A stretch of 39,148 nt of DNA from positions 1-39,148 of the forward strand of contig JAFWQE010000090.1 of NCBI GenBank assembly GCA_017509155.1, written 5' to 3'. The notes under the pieces are model-generated. The model saw only the letters and a program-made list of their open reading frames with translations, was not told where the DNA came from and did no database searches. This document shows, piece by piece, positions 1-8,148 of the stretch (position 1 is the first letter of the stretch; each line of letters begins with the position of its first letter). The stretch is from Prevotella sp. GTDB lineage: Bacteria > Bacteroidota > Bacteroidia > Bacteroidales > Bacteroidaceae. Both the position numbers and the translations under genes were made by a program.

Positions 1-140
1 AGTTCAGGAGTTACAGGAGTTCAGACAATACTTCCAACCCCTGTAAACTGACGCAAAGAGAGCCTTCAGCACTATCGTCTGAACTCCTGTAACTCCTGAA
101 CTCCTGAACTCCAAGAAGTTGAGCGAATGCGAAACTTGAA
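1..140. repeat. Dispersed palindromic repeat, left-end copy
   Basis: The arms are iterated words: GGAGTTCA and GGAGTTACA at 3-45, and their complement TGAACTCC / TGTAACTCC at about 80-112. They enclose a unique-looking centre and are followed by a module (116-140) that reads CAAGTTTCGCATTCGC on the minus strand. The whole piece is a near-identical reverse complement of the right end of the window (39010-39148). It belongs to a family with further copies near 6359, 8193, 15841, 21364 and 29396. No open reading frame here looks like a gene. Confidence 0.9.
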
Positions 141-177
141 TAAATATGAAACTCCCGCTCGGAAAAACACAAATGGA

Positions 178-210
178 TTTGGTTTTTCGCTCGCTTCTTT
201 GTATCTTTGC
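178..210 (+). promoter_or_regulatory. Bacteroidota-type promoter for the PdxY-like kinase
   Basis: TTTG at 178-181, a 20-base spacer, then TATCTTTGC at 202-210 match the Bacteroidota housekeeping consensus (TTTG, 19-21 bases, TAnnTTTG). The start site would fall near 217, which rules out an upstream in-frame ATG at 146 and supports translation from 233. Confidence 0.8.
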
Positions 211-232
211 AGGCGATTTGAACAAGAAGACA

Positions 233-1063
233 ATGAAAGGCAAGCAGATACTCCTGATTAACGACATGGCCGGATATGGAAAGGTGGCAACGGCAGCGAT
301 GCTCCCCATCCTTTCCTATATGGGACACCCAACATATAACCTGCCGACGGCGCTGGTGTCGAACACGCTCGACTATGGCAAGTTTAACCTGATGGACACA
401 ACGGACTATATGTGCGGCGTCTTCCCCGTATGGAAGGAGCTGGGGTTCTCATTCGACGCCATCGCAACGGGATTTATCGCGAGCGAACGCCAGGCGGCTG
501 TCGTGTCCAACTACTGTCGGGAGCAGGCGGCTCTGGGAACGGTCGTCTTCGTGGACCCTATCATGGGCGACGACGGAAAGCTATATAACGGCGTGACACC
601 GTCGACCATAGCGAGCATGCGCGAGATGGTGAGCGTGGCAGACCTGATATTTCCCAACATGACGGAGGCGTGCTACCTGACGGATACTCCCTATAAGAAG
701 GAGGGAGTGACGTGGAAAGAGGCTCGGCAGATGGTGGACCGACTGCGCAACATCGGCTCAAAGTCGGTGCTGATCACAAGCATGCCGGTGGACGGACAGA
801 CGTCGGTGGTGGGCTTCAACCACATGATAGGCGAGTATTTCCTGCTGCCCTACGAGGAGATTCCGGTGCACTTCCCCGGCACTGGCGACATGTTCTCGGC
901 CATTCTCATAGGACATCTGCTCAACGGTGCACCGCTCAAGCAGAGCACACGCACAGCAATGGACGCACTCTATATGCTCATCGACCTCAACAAGGACAAC
1001 GAAGACAAGAACCGAGGAATACCCATTGAGCAGTATCTTGGGGTGATAAGTGAGAAGAGATAA
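233..1063 (+). CDS. Pyridoxal/pyridoxamine kinase, PdxY-like (ribokinase superfamily)
   Basis: Predicted cytosolic kinase that phosphorylates the B6 vitamers pyridoxal or pyridoxamine with ATP, feeding pyridoxal 5'-phosphate salvage. The 276-residue product opens with LLINDMAGYGKVA, the substrate-binding start of this family, and carries the ribokinase GTGDMF motif at residues 216-221. The Asp of that motif is the expected catalytic base and its glycines form the anion hole. Length is normal for PdxK/PdxY. An in-frame ATG at 146 exists, but the promoter at 178-210 lies between it and 233, so 233 is chosen. The last codons (VISEKR) resemble the AAGTGAGAAG spacer of the G/C-rich repeat that follows directly, so the C-terminus may have been reshaped by that repeat. 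A related ribokinase-family kinase for another small substrate cannot be excluded. Confidence 0.85.
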   Translation: MKGKQILLINDMAGYGKVATAAMLPILSYMGHPTYNLPTALVSNTLDYGKFNLMDTTDYMCGVFPVWKELGFSFDAIATGFIASERQAAVVSNYCREQAALGTVVFVDPIMGDDGKLYNGVTPSTIASMREMVSVADLIFPNMTEACYLTDTPYKKEGVTWKEARQMVDRLRNIGSKSVLITSMPVDGQTSVVGFNHMIGEYFLLPYEEIPVHFPGTGDMFSAILIGHLLNGAPLKQSTRTAMDALYMLIDLNKDNEDKNRGIPIEQYLGVISEKR

Positions 1064-1067
1064 ATGT

Positions 1068-1185
1068 AAGCCCCCCAAGCCCCCGAGGGGGATGTTTTAA
1101 GTGAAAAGTGAGAGGGGAAGCCCCCCAAGCCCCCGAGGGGGATGTTTTTAAGTGACAAGTGAGAAGTGAAAAGAAGGAGGGGAGA
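1068..1185. repeat. Two copies of a G/C-rich palindromic element
   Basis: GAAGCCCCCCAAGCCCCCGA followed by GGGGGATGTTTT occurs at about 1068-1098 and again at 1118-1149. The core CCCCCGAGGGGG is a perfect 12-base palindrome. Each copy is followed by a purine-rich spacer built from AAGTGAAAAGTGAGA-like words. The same paired arrangement recurs at 2067-2200, so the two pairs bracket the gene at 1248-2051. Confidence 0.9.
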
Positions 1186-1200
1186 GGAAAAAAGTATAAA

Positions 1201-1236
1201 GCATTCATCTTTATTCCTTCATCCTTCATCCATAAT
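1201..1236. repeat. TTCATCC-rich leader, shared with the next gene
   Basis: Iterated CATTCATCTTTATTCC / TTCATCC words lie just upstream of the gene at 1248. A longer version (about 2219-2272) lies upstream of the gene at 2283. The two leaders also share an AATAATA-like stretch before the ATG. The role is unknown; the pair probably arose by duplication of the intergenic block. Confidence 0.7.
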
Positions 1237-1247
1237 AACATAGCAGA

Positions 1248-2051
1248 ATGAAGATAGAATATGTATGTCCGCGATGCCAGTATCGGTTCACGTCGGAACG
1301 CGATGCTGCCACAGAAGGGGTGACATGCCCTTGTTGTATGATGGTTATCAAGACAGCACCCGGGGCTCCACCTACTCCGGAAGAGTCGCCGGCAGGCACT
1401 CCCTGGCCGCCCTTCCCACCAACGGAGCAGAGGGAAAGCTCACCGTATCCCACCGGCAACGACTATCCTGTTTATCCAAAAAGAAACGGTTTCGAGGTGT
1501 TCATCAAGGCACTGGCCATCGTTATCTCCATAACGGCGCTGGCCGTAGCGGTGTGGCTCTTCCTCGACAGCAACAAGGGCACCGACAACAAACAGGCACT
1601 GGGCGAGGCGCTGGCGACGTACTACGAGGAGAACGGCTACGACAAGCTCTCGGAATTCTTCCTCATCGACCTCGACGGAGACGGAACAGAGGAAGGCGTG
1701 GCCAACACCGACAAACGGCTGGTGGTGTGTCAGGCGGGCGACGACGGCCCAAAAACCATCTACGATAAAGAGGTGGCCGAATGGGTTTGGATAAAAGATC
1801 GCGGCGTGTTTGCGGTATTCAGCGACAGCAAGAAGAGCGGAAGCGCGTGCTGGATGCAGCTCAAAGACGGCGAAATGATGAAGGACGAGACCCGCGACCA
1901 CTATCATTTCAAGGGAAAGAAATACTTCTCGAACACGGCCGGACAGGACATCTCCATCACCGAGAAACAGTACTATGCCATGATCAATAGTATCGTTGCG
2001 CAGTACACAAAACTGGAACCGCTGCCCTGTGAACAAAAAACTGAGGACTGA
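1248..2051 (+). CDS. Zinc-ribbon, single-pass membrane protein of unknown function
   Basis: I do not recognise a named family. The 267-residue product starts with a four-cysteine zinc ribbon (CPRC near residue 7 and CPCC near residue 28), continues through a Pro-rich linker (about 40-75), and has one hydrophobic helix (about 86-106, VFIKALAIVISITALAVAV). The C-terminal domain lies beyond the membrane and contains LIDLDGDGTEEG, a Ca-binding-loop-like DxDGDGxxE motif of the kind seen in FG-GAP or EF-hand-like repeats. The layout resembles bacterial proteins with a cytoplasmic zinc ribbon, a TM helix and an outer domain. Another zinc-ribbon membrane protein is encoded at 26321-27157, but the outer domains differ. 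Paired G/C-rich repeats flank this gene on both sides. Confidence 0.65.
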   Translation: MKIEYVCPRCQYRFTSERDAATEGVTCPCCMMVIKTAPGAPPTPEESPAGTPWPPFPPTEQRESSPYPTGNDYPVYPKRNGFEVFIKALAIVISITALAVAVWLFLDSNKGTDNKQALGEALATYYEENGYDKLSEFFLIDLDGDGTEEGVANTDKRLVVCQAGDDGPKTIYDKEVAEWVWIKDRGVFAVFSDSKKSGSACWMQLKDGEMMKDETRDHYHFKGKKYFSNTAGQDISITEKQYYAMINSIVAQYTKLEPLPCEQKTED

Positions 2052-2066
2052 AAACGGAGGGGGGGG

Positions 2067-2272
2067 AAGCCCCCCAAGCCCCCGAGGGGGATGTTTTTAA
2101 GTGACAAGTGAGAAGTGAAAACGGAGAGGGGAAGCCCCCCAAGCCCCCGAGGGGGATGTAGGAAACTGACAAGTGAGAAGTGAAAACGGAAAGGGGAGAA
2201 AGGAGAAAAGCATCAGACATTCATCTTTCATCCTTCATCTTTCATCCAACAAGCATAAATCCTTCATCCACA
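2067..2272. repeat. Second pair of G/C-rich elements plus TTCATCC leader
   Basis: Copies three and four of the CCCCCGAGGGGG element are at 2067-2098 and 2132-2160, each followed by GACAAGTGAGAAGTGAAAA. A stretch of iterated TTCATCC/TTCATCT words follows (2219-2272) and leads into the next gene. This repeats the order seen at 1068-1236, so the whole intergenic block appears to be duplicated. Confidence 0.88.
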
Positions 2273-2282
2273 ATAATAGAAA

Positions 2283-4475
2283 ATGAAAAGGTATAATCGT
2301 AAGATATCGATGAGGAAAAAGTATGGCGTGCTGGTCGCAATGCTGTGGCTGGCAACGACGGGTATGTCGCAGACCATGGTGAGCATGAACACGCCGAGCA
2401 ACCAGGAATACATAGACAACCTGTTCAACACGGTTGTCCACAACGCCAATATCCCTCTGGTGAAGGCACAGGGTTACGGTGCGCTCGACTTCTTTGCAAA
2501 GGCCAACCTCGGTGCCGATGCCATATCGTGGGCGGGAACCTACGATGTTGGCGGACGATTCATGCACTCTGGCGTGCTCAACCATGTGGTCGTCGGCGAA
2601 GAGGTGTACCGTCTGCCCACCGAGGAGGAGCTGGCTTTCCTGATTCCCACCATCGACTCGCCCGACGCTCCCACGTTCTATAAGAGCGGAAAGGCGCTGG
2701 AAGTGGCCGAGACCGTCAAGCTGCCGGGGCAGCGACCGCTGCGATGCATCAGCGACTATGTGGGGAGCGGCAAGGGCATCATCTACGGTTTGCGCTTCCG
2801 ACGTCCACTCGGCGAGCACTACGAGAAATCGGCCAACGACGACATCTACGACCCGGTGGTGAGGAAAAACTACGACTATGCCCAGTGCCGGGCCTACAGA
2901 TACGAATACAAAGGCACCCAGCTCCTCATCAGCATCAAGGAGGTGGCCACCGACGAGAATGTGAAGAAGGTGAAGGATGTGGACAGCGAACGATGGTGGA
3001 GCAAGCAGACAGGCGTGAAGACATTCATGCTGCCGCTGGCCGGCAACGGCGAGACCATCTACCAATGTTCGCAGAACCGCAACGTCAGCATCTCGTCGGA
3101 GTCGCTCACGTTTAGGAGAAACACTGGCGGAACGGGCTTTGTCAGGCTCTATCTGGACCCGCAGGCCACCTTCGAGCGCGCCACACGGTTCATGCACGCC
3201 AGCCTCTATGGGCAGGACATCTATGTGAACGAGCCCGTCGATGCCACCGAGGCAACGGCCGTCAGCTACAAACCTGTCACGCTGAATGTGTACGTTCGCA
3301 CCAACCCCGGAAGTTCTTCCATCACCTACAACGGAGCGAAACCGTTCCCCTATGGCAGCATCAGCACGCGCCGACTTTCGGACAACACCGTGCTCCACTC
3401 CATCGCCCTGAAGACCAACTTCAGCGCCGAGGCCCGGCAGATGGACTTCTCGCTCACTTCCGATGCAGACAACCAGCAGCAGCTTCACTTCACGTTCACC
3501 CAGCCAGCACTCGAGATTGAGGCCATCACCGACAGCATTCCCATCGACTATTGTGGCGAGGCGACTCTCAACACCAGCGGAAACTGGATGCTCGACAACG
3601 AAAGCGCGGGCCTGTTCAGCTTCAACGAGGCCATAGAAAAAGCCCAGATGAGCGACTATGAAGACTTCCATTTGCCGACGGCAGGCGAAATGGCGTGCAT
3701 CCTTCCCGACCGGCAAATCAGCCTCGACGAACGGGTGAACGAGACGCGAAACGAGACCATCGAGTTCAACAACCGCAACGACATCTTCGTCAGCAGTCAG
3801 TACTACGGCGTTGGAAACGGCACTCTCTACGCCCTGCGTTTCACGGGAACCGAGTACAGATGTGCATTCCGCTACCGCTTTGTCGATGAAACCGGACTCG
3901 TGGTCGACATCGTTCCGCTGGGATATAGCCACCGCGACTTCAACCGTGCTGAAGATATTGCCGTCGACGAGCTCTTTGACCGCGAGGACACCTACCGATA
4001 TGTGTTCCCCGCATCCGGCTTTTCCGACAGGATAGCCGAGGGCGACTGCGGCGCCATGTGGACATCGACGCTGCGTGAGAACGGCACCGAGGCCGTCATC
4101 TTCCGCTTCGACGAAGATGCGATTTGGACAGACACCGCCGACCCGTTCGAATACAATCTCGCCGTGCGTCCGTTTACCGGGCGCCGCCATCTGGAAAAAG
4201 CCCGTGAGCAAAGGCACGAGGAAGACCTGGCCATCGACCCTGTCATCACGCCAGCCGCGCCAGTACGCACCATCACGGCTCCCATCAGACCTCAGAGAAC
4301 AAGGACCGAAAGGGCTAAGACAACGCCCAGGCGCACCGCCCAACCGGCCATCAAGCCTCAGAACAGAAAGACGAAAAAGGCGGCAACGGCATCAAAGCCG
4401 CAGACGCCAGCTCCTAAAAAAACCGAACAACAGCAAGAAAAACCGAAGCTGCTCATCATAGACAAGACCAAGTAA
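2283..4475 (+). CDS. Large secreted protein with two related halves and a basic Pro/Ala/Lys tail
   Basis: No named family is recognised with confidence. The 730-residue product begins with a basic segment and a hydrophobic helix ending in MSQ, a typical signal peptide. Translation may start at 2283 or at the in-frame ATG at 2310 (MRKKYGVL); both keep the signal. The body contains two related halves. The first has YRLPTEEELAFLIP, then GKGIIYGLRFRR and CRAYRY. The second has FHLPTAGEMACILP, then GNGTLYALRF and CAFRYRF. Such xLPTxxE segments recall DUF1566/FISUMP-like surface domains, but this is only a resemblance. The last ~90 residues are rich in Pro, Ala, Lys, Arg and Thr and look disordered, possibly binding cell wall. 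The stop codon is one base before the mnmA start, so the two genes are probably co-transcribed. Confidence 0.75.
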   Translation: MKRYNRKISMRKKYGVLVAMLWLATTGMSQTMVSMNTPSNQEYIDNLFNTVVHNANIPLVKAQGYGALDFFAKANLGADAISWAGTYDVGGRFMHSGVLNHVVVGEEVYRLPTEEELAFLIPTIDSPDAPTFYKSGKALEVAETVKLPGQRPLRCISDYVGSGKGIIYGLRFRRPLGEHYEKSANDDIYDPVVRKNYDYAQCRAYRYEYKGTQLLISIKEVATDENVKKVKDVDSERWWSKQTGVKTFMLPLAGNGETIYQCSQNRNVSISSESLTFRRNTGGTGFVRLYLDPQATFERATRFMHASLYGQDIYVNEPVDATEATAVSYKPVTLNVYVRTNPGSSSITYNGAKPFPYGSISTRRLSDNTVLHSIALKTNFSAEARQMDFSLTSDADNQQQLHFTFTQPALEIEAITDSIPIDYCGEATLNTSGNWMLDNESAGLFSFNEAIEKAQMSDYEDFHLPTAGEMACILPDRQISLDERVNETRNETIEFNNRNDIFVSSQYYGVGNGTLYALRFTGTEYRCAFRYRFVDETGLVVDIVPLGYSHRDFNRAEDIAVDELFDREDTYRYVFPASGFSDRIAEGDCGAMWTSTLRENGTEAVIFRFDEDAIWTDTADPFEYNLAVRPFTGRRHLEKAREQRHEEDLAIDPVITPAAPVRTITAPIRPQRTRTERAKTTPRRTAQPAIKPQNRKTKKAATASKPQTPAPKKTEQQQEKPKLLIIDKTK

Positions 4476-4476
4476 G

Positions 4477-5583
4477 ATGAACATAGAAGAACTCAAAGAC
4501 AAGCGGGTGGCAGTGCTGCTCTCAGGCGGAGTGGACAGCGCCGTGGTGGTCTACGAACTCACACGCCACGGACTCCATCCCGACTGTTTCTACATCAACA
4601 TCGGCCCGGAGGAAGCTGAGCAGTGGGACTGCACCGCCGAGGAGGATCTGGAAATGGCAACTGCCGTGGCAAGAAAGTACGACTGCCGGCTGGAGGTCGT
4701 AGACTGCCATCGCGAATACTGGCAACAGGTGACCCACTACACCATGGAGAAGGTGAAGGCAGGACTCACGCCCAACCCCGACGTGATGTGCAACAGGCTC
4801 ATCAAGTTCGGCGCCTTCGACGAGAAACGGGGCCACGACTACGACATCATCGCCACAGGCCACTACGCCCAGACCGAATGGATAGACGGCCAGAAATGGC
4901 TCACCACCAGTCCCGACCCTGTGAAAGACCAGACCGACTTCCTCGCGCAGATAGAGCCATGGCAGCTCCGCAAGGCGGTGTTTCCGATAGGTCACTACAT
5001 GAAAGACGAGGTGAGACAGGTGGCAGAAAAGGAACATCTGGTGAACGCCCGCCGCAAGGACTCGCAGGGAATCTGCTTTCTGGGCAAGATCAACTATAAC
5101 GACTACATCCGCCGGTACCTCGGTGAACAGCCGGGCGAGGTGGTGGAACTGGAGACCGGCGAGCGCATCGGTGAGCACCGCGGACTGTGGTTCCACACCA
5201 TCGGACAGCGAAAAGGGCTGGGCTTTGGCGGCGGACCGTGGTTCGTTGTGAAGAAAGACGTGGAGCGTAACATCCTGTACGTGAGCCACGGCTACGACCC
5301 CGCGACGGCCTACAAACAGACGTTCCCCGTGCACGGGTTCCATTTCCTCACCCCGCCTGTGGGACAGATGGCGCCCGAGGACTCGCTGCCCACGGACATC
5401 ACTTTCAAGATTCGCCACACGCCGGAATACCACCGAGCCCGCATAGAAAAAGCCTCAGAGGGCGGCGGGCGCCTCATCATCCACTCCGAAAAGCCCATAC
5501 ACGGGGTGGCGCCCGGGCAGTTCTGCGTGGTCTACGACAAGGACCACCACCGCTGTTTCGGCTCAGCAGAGATAACCGTATGA
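4477..5583 (+). CDS. mnmA: tRNA-specific 2-thiouridylase MnmA
   Basis: Cytosolic enzyme that thiolates U34 of tRNAs for Glu, Gln and Lys, using ATP and sulfur from a relay. The 368-residue product shows the PP-loop LLSGGVDSAVV near residues 14-24, the GHYAQ segment, and the two expected catalytic cysteines, Cys105 in NPDVMCN and Cys200 in DSQGICFLG, followed by the C-terminal beta domain (HTIGQRKGLGFG). Length is standard. It begins one base after the stop of the secreted protein at 2283-4475 and has no promoter of its own in the gap, so translational coupling is likely. The TGA stop touches the first base of a 20-base-pair terminator stem shared with the convergent HAD gene. Confidence 0.97.
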   Translation: MNIEELKDKRVAVLLSGGVDSAVVVYELTRHGLHPDCFYINIGPEEAEQWDCTAEEDLEMATAVARKYDCRLEVVDCHREYWQQVTHYTMEKVKAGLTPNPDVMCNRLIKFGAFDEKRGHDYDIIATGHYAQTEWIDGQKWLTTSPDPVKDQTDFLAQIEPWQLRKAVFPIGHYMKDEVRQVAEKEHLVNARRKDSQGICFLGKINYNDYIRRYLGEQPGEVVELETGERIGEHRGLWFHTIGQRKGLGFGGGPWFVVKKDVERNILYVSHGYDPATAYKQTFPVHGFHFLTPPVGQMAPEDSLPTDITFKIRHTPEYHRARIEKASEGGGRLIIHSEKPIHGVAPGQFCVVYDKDHHRCFGSAEITV

Positions 5584-5635
5584 ACGCAATGATGGCCGCA
5601 GGTGAGCGTCACCCTGCGGCCATCATTGCGTTTTT
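5583..5635. terminator. Bidirectional terminator, 20-bp perfect stem, overlapping the HAD gene
   Basis: The arms 5583-5602 and 5613-5632 are perfect reverse complements (AACGCAATGATGGCCGCAGG and its mate), with a 10-base loop and a T run at 5631-5635. The stem begins at the last base of the mnmA stop codon. It includes the last codons of the HAD gene, whose C-terminal residues NAMMAAG are encoded by the right arm. On the minus strand there is no long T run after the stem, so it is clearest as the mnmA terminator. Confidence 0.9.
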
Positions 5636-6343
5636 CAGTTCGTCCCATCGCGTGCAGAGCTCGCGCATGGAGCCCAGCACGAGGTCGGCACCGGCGTCGG
5701 CCAGCATCTCCGGCGGCAACGGCCCGGTGTTCACGCCTATGGTAAAGGCCTTGGCGGCATGGCCTGCCCTGACGCCCAGCGGCGCATTCTCCACGACAAT
5801 GGTCTGCCACGGTTCCACACCACAGCGGCGCATGCCCATCAGATATGGGTCGGGATGGGGCTTTCCGCGACTGACGTCGTAGGCGGTGATGATGTGCTGC
5901 TCGTCAACGAACGGTGCGAAATCGGTGGTCAGACGGTTGATGAGAGGCCGCTGTCCACTGCCCGTCACCACGCATATCTGCAGACCGTCGCGGTGTATCT
6001 GCTCCATCAGTTCGCAGGCACCGTCCATCACCTCGGCGCGAGGCAGCGCGGCAAACATCCGGGCCTTCACGTCGTACATGCGCTGAGCCTCGTCGAGCGT
6101 GATGTCGAGCGCTTTCTGCGCCTTCACCATCTGCCTGATGGTGTCGATGCCGCGTGCGCCTTCGGTGGCGTAGGCGTCGGCGGCCGTCATGCGGATGTCA
6201 AAGGTGGCCATCGACCGTTGCCACGCCACGGCGTGGTTGGGCATGGAGTTGATGAGCACGCCGTCCATATCGAAGAGAACCGCCTGAGGGCAGCACTGCC
6301 CAAAGGCGGTTCTCTCTTTGTATCTGACTATTGTTTCTTTCAT
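5609..6343 (-). CDS. HAD-family hydrolase, beta-phosphoglucomutase-like subfamily
   Basis: Predicted cytosolic phosphatase or phosphomutase of the haloacid dehalogenase superfamily; the substrate is unknown. The 244-residue product has the catalytic motif FDMDGVL with nucleophile Asp25 and acid Asp27, a helical cap containing TEGARGID, the motif II region VVTGSGQ, the motif III lysine in RGKPHPDPYLMG, and VVENAPLGVRAG for motif IV (an Asp is usual at the Glu position of some relatives). This pattern fits the PGMB/GPP group that acts on small sugar phosphates. The C-terminal residues are encoded inside the terminator stem shared with mnmA. It runs alone, away from pgi, with a repeat upstream that includes part of its leader. 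Confidence 0.9.
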   Translation of the reverse strand: MKETIVRYKERTAFGQCCPQAVLFDMDGVLINSMPNHAVAWQRSMATFDIRMTAADAYATEGARGIDTIRQMVKAQKALDITLDEAQRMYDVKARMFAALPRAEVMDGACELMEQIHRDGLQICVVTGSGQRPLINRLTTDFAPFVDEQHIITAYDVSRGKPHPDPYLMGMRRCGVEPWQTIVVENAPLGVRAGHAAKAFTIGVNTGPLPPEMLADAGADLVLGSMRELCTRWDELKNAMMAAG

Positions 6344-6358
6344 CCTTCATCAGTGGTT

Positions 6359-6593
6359 CAAGTTTCGCATTCGCGCAACTTCAGGAGTTCTCTGCAAGCA
6401 GAGCGTCCAAGGCTTGATCACCTTGGCCGAGCGCAGGAACCCAAAAGTTGCTAGAGTTGCAGACGATACTTCAAGCACACGTCTCTGGCTTATGGAACCG
6501 ACAAGACTAACGTCTGTAACTCCTGCAACTCCTGCGCTCGGCCAAGGGCATCAGGCCTTGGACGCTCTGCTTGCAGAGAACTCCTGAACTCCT
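6359..6593. repeat. Large composite palindromic repeat between HAD and pgi
   Basis: It starts with the CAAGTTTCGCATTCGC module also found at both window ends. The outer arms (about 6382-6434 and 6528-6590) each contain GTTCTCTGCAAGCAGAGCG, CCAAGGC and CCTTGGCCGAGCGCAGGA. The inner arms carry GTTGCAGACGATAC and its mate CTAACGTCTGTAACTCC. One outer module recurs once at 15841-15900. The structure covers nearly the whole gap and could form a long hairpin in either transcript. Confidence 0.88.
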
Positions 6594-6609
6594 ATATTCT
6601 CATTCGGGC

Positions 6610-7962
6610 CTACTCCTGTGCCAGTCTTTCCTTGATGGCCTTCGAGTCGGCCTCGTATCCTGGTTTGTCGAGCAGTGCGAACATGTTTTTCTTGTAGGCT
6701 TCTACGCCGGGCTGGTTGAAAGGATTCACGCCAAGCACGTTGCCACTGATGCCGCAGGCAATCTCGAAGAAGTAGATGAGCTGGCCAATATAGTATTCGT
6801 TGAGCTCGGGCACGCTGATGCGGATGTTGGGCACGCCACCGTCGACGTGTGCCAGGCGTGTTCCCAGCTCGGCCATCTTGTTCACCTCGTCCACGCGCTT
6901 GCCGGCCAGGAAGTTCAGGCCGTCCAGGTTCTCCTCGTCAGAGGGGAAGAGGAGCTTGCGGTTGGGCTGTTCTATGGAGATGACGGTCTCGAAGATGGTG
7001 CGCTCGCCGTCCTGAATCCACTGACCCATGGAGTGGAGGTCGGTGGTGAAATCGCACGATGCGGGGAAGATGCCCTTCTTGTCCTTGCCCTCGCTCTCTC
7101 CGTAGAGCTGCTTCCACCACTCTGAGATGAAGTGGAGCTTGGGCTGGTAGTTCACCATGATCTCTATCTTCTTGCCGGCGCCATAGAGTCCGTTGCGCAC
7201 GGCGGCATACTGTGCGGCGATGTTCTCGTCGAAGGGCACGTCCTTGCCACATGCCTTCTCCATCTCGCGGGCACCGGCCACCAGGTGTACAATGTCGAAA
7301 CCTGCGCAGGCGATGGGCAGCAGACCCACCGGTGTGAGCACCGAGAAGCGTCCGCCCACATTGTCGGGAATGATGAAGCTCTTGTAGCCCTCCTTGTCGG
7401 CACAGGTGCGGGCAGCGCCTTTCTTGGCGTCGGTCACGGCCACGATGACCTTGCGGGCCTCGTCCTTGCCGCGCTGGTCTTCGCACTGCTTCTTCAGCAG
7501 ACGGAAGGTGAGCGCCGTCTCTGTGGTGGTGCCGCTCTTGGAGATGTTGATCACGCCAAACTTCTTGTCCTTCAGGTATTCGGTGAGCTCTGAGAGGTAG
7601 TCCTCGCCGATGTTGTTGCCTGCAAACAGGATGGTGGGGTTCTTCTTGTCCTGTACCAGCCAGGCGAAAGAGTTGCCCAGGGCCTCAATGACCGCGCGTG
7701 CTCCGAGGTAGCTGCCGCCGATGCCGGCCACGACGATGGCCTCGCAGTTGTCGCGAAGCACCTGTGCGCAGTCCTGCACCTCCTTGAGGAACTCGGCCGA
7801 GATGCCCGATGGCAGGTGCAGCCATCCCAAGAAATCGTTGCCAGGGCATGTTCCGTTCTCCAGGGCTTCCTGAGCTGCCTTCACCTGAGGCTCAAAAGCC
7901 TTCACTGCGCCTTCCTGCAAGAAGCACGCAGCCTTTGTAATGTCTAAAGAGATATTTTTCAT
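6610..7962 (-). CDS. pgi: Glucose-6-phosphate isomerase
   Basis: Cytosolic glycolytic and gluconeogenic enzyme that interconverts glucose 6-phosphate and fructose 6-phosphate. The 450-residue product is of the shorter bacterial type (about 450 residues, against about 550 in E. coli). It has the sugar-binding [11 protein letters not shown] loop near residue 150, [15 protein letters not shown] near 210, and the catalytic region [16 protein letters not shown] near 290. The ATG at 7962 is followed directly by a normal PGI N-terminus, and a TATTTTTGC box lies on the minus strand about 45 bases upstream. It appears to be a single-gene unit, with repeats on both sides. Confidence 0.97.
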   Translation of the reverse strand: MKNISLDITKAACFLQEGAVKAFEPQVKAAQEALENGTCPGNDFLGWLHLPSGISAEFLKEVQDCAQVLRDNCEAIVVAGIGGSYLGARAVIEALGNSFAWLVQDKKNPTILFAGNNIGEDYLSELTEYLKDKKFGVINISKSGTTTETALTFRLLKKQCEDQRGKDEARKVIVAVTDAKKGAARTCADKEGYKSFIIPDNVGGRFSVLTPVGLLPIACAGFDIVHLVAGAREMEKACGKDVPFDENIAAQYAAVRNGLYGAGKKIEIMVNYQPKLHFISEWWKQLYGESEGKDKKGIFPASCDFTTDLHSMGQWIQDGERTIFETVISIEQPNRKLLFPSDEENLDGLNFLAGKRVDEVNKMAELGTRLAHVDGGVPNIRISVPELNEYYIGQLIYFFEIACGISGNVLGVNPFNQPGVEAYKKNMFALLDKPGYEADSKAIKERLAQE

Positions 7963-8005
7963 TTTGCTAAAATATTGATGATAGATTCTTACTGGATTAG
8001 TGGCT

Positions 8006-8014
8006 GCAAAAATA
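8006..8014 (-). promoter_or_regulatory. Probable pgi promoter -7 box
   Basis: Read on the minus strand the bases are TATTTTTGC, matching TAnnTTTGC and ending 44 bases before the pgi ATG. No clear TTTG partner is seen at the expected distance upstream, so only this half is supported. Confidence 0.55.
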
Positions 8015-8148
8015 CAAAAAATTTTTGAACTTACAGGCCTGTCAGGATAAAAAATGAAACAAAATGCGATAAAAGGTGTCTTCGCTCGCCTTCGTTTGCC
8101 TCAATGCAGGCGTAAAACGCTCTTTCGACGGTTGTTTTTATTTGCATA

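Noticed and set aside
146-232. N-terminal extension of the PdxY-like kinase from an ATG at 146
   Set aside because: A well-formed promoter lies at 178-210, and the family N-terminus begins at 233.
2235-4343. Open frame of 702 codons on the minus strand opposite the secreted protein gene
   Set aside because: The plus-strand frame has a signal peptide, internal domain repeats and close coupling to mnmA. The minus frame shows only composition-driven openness.
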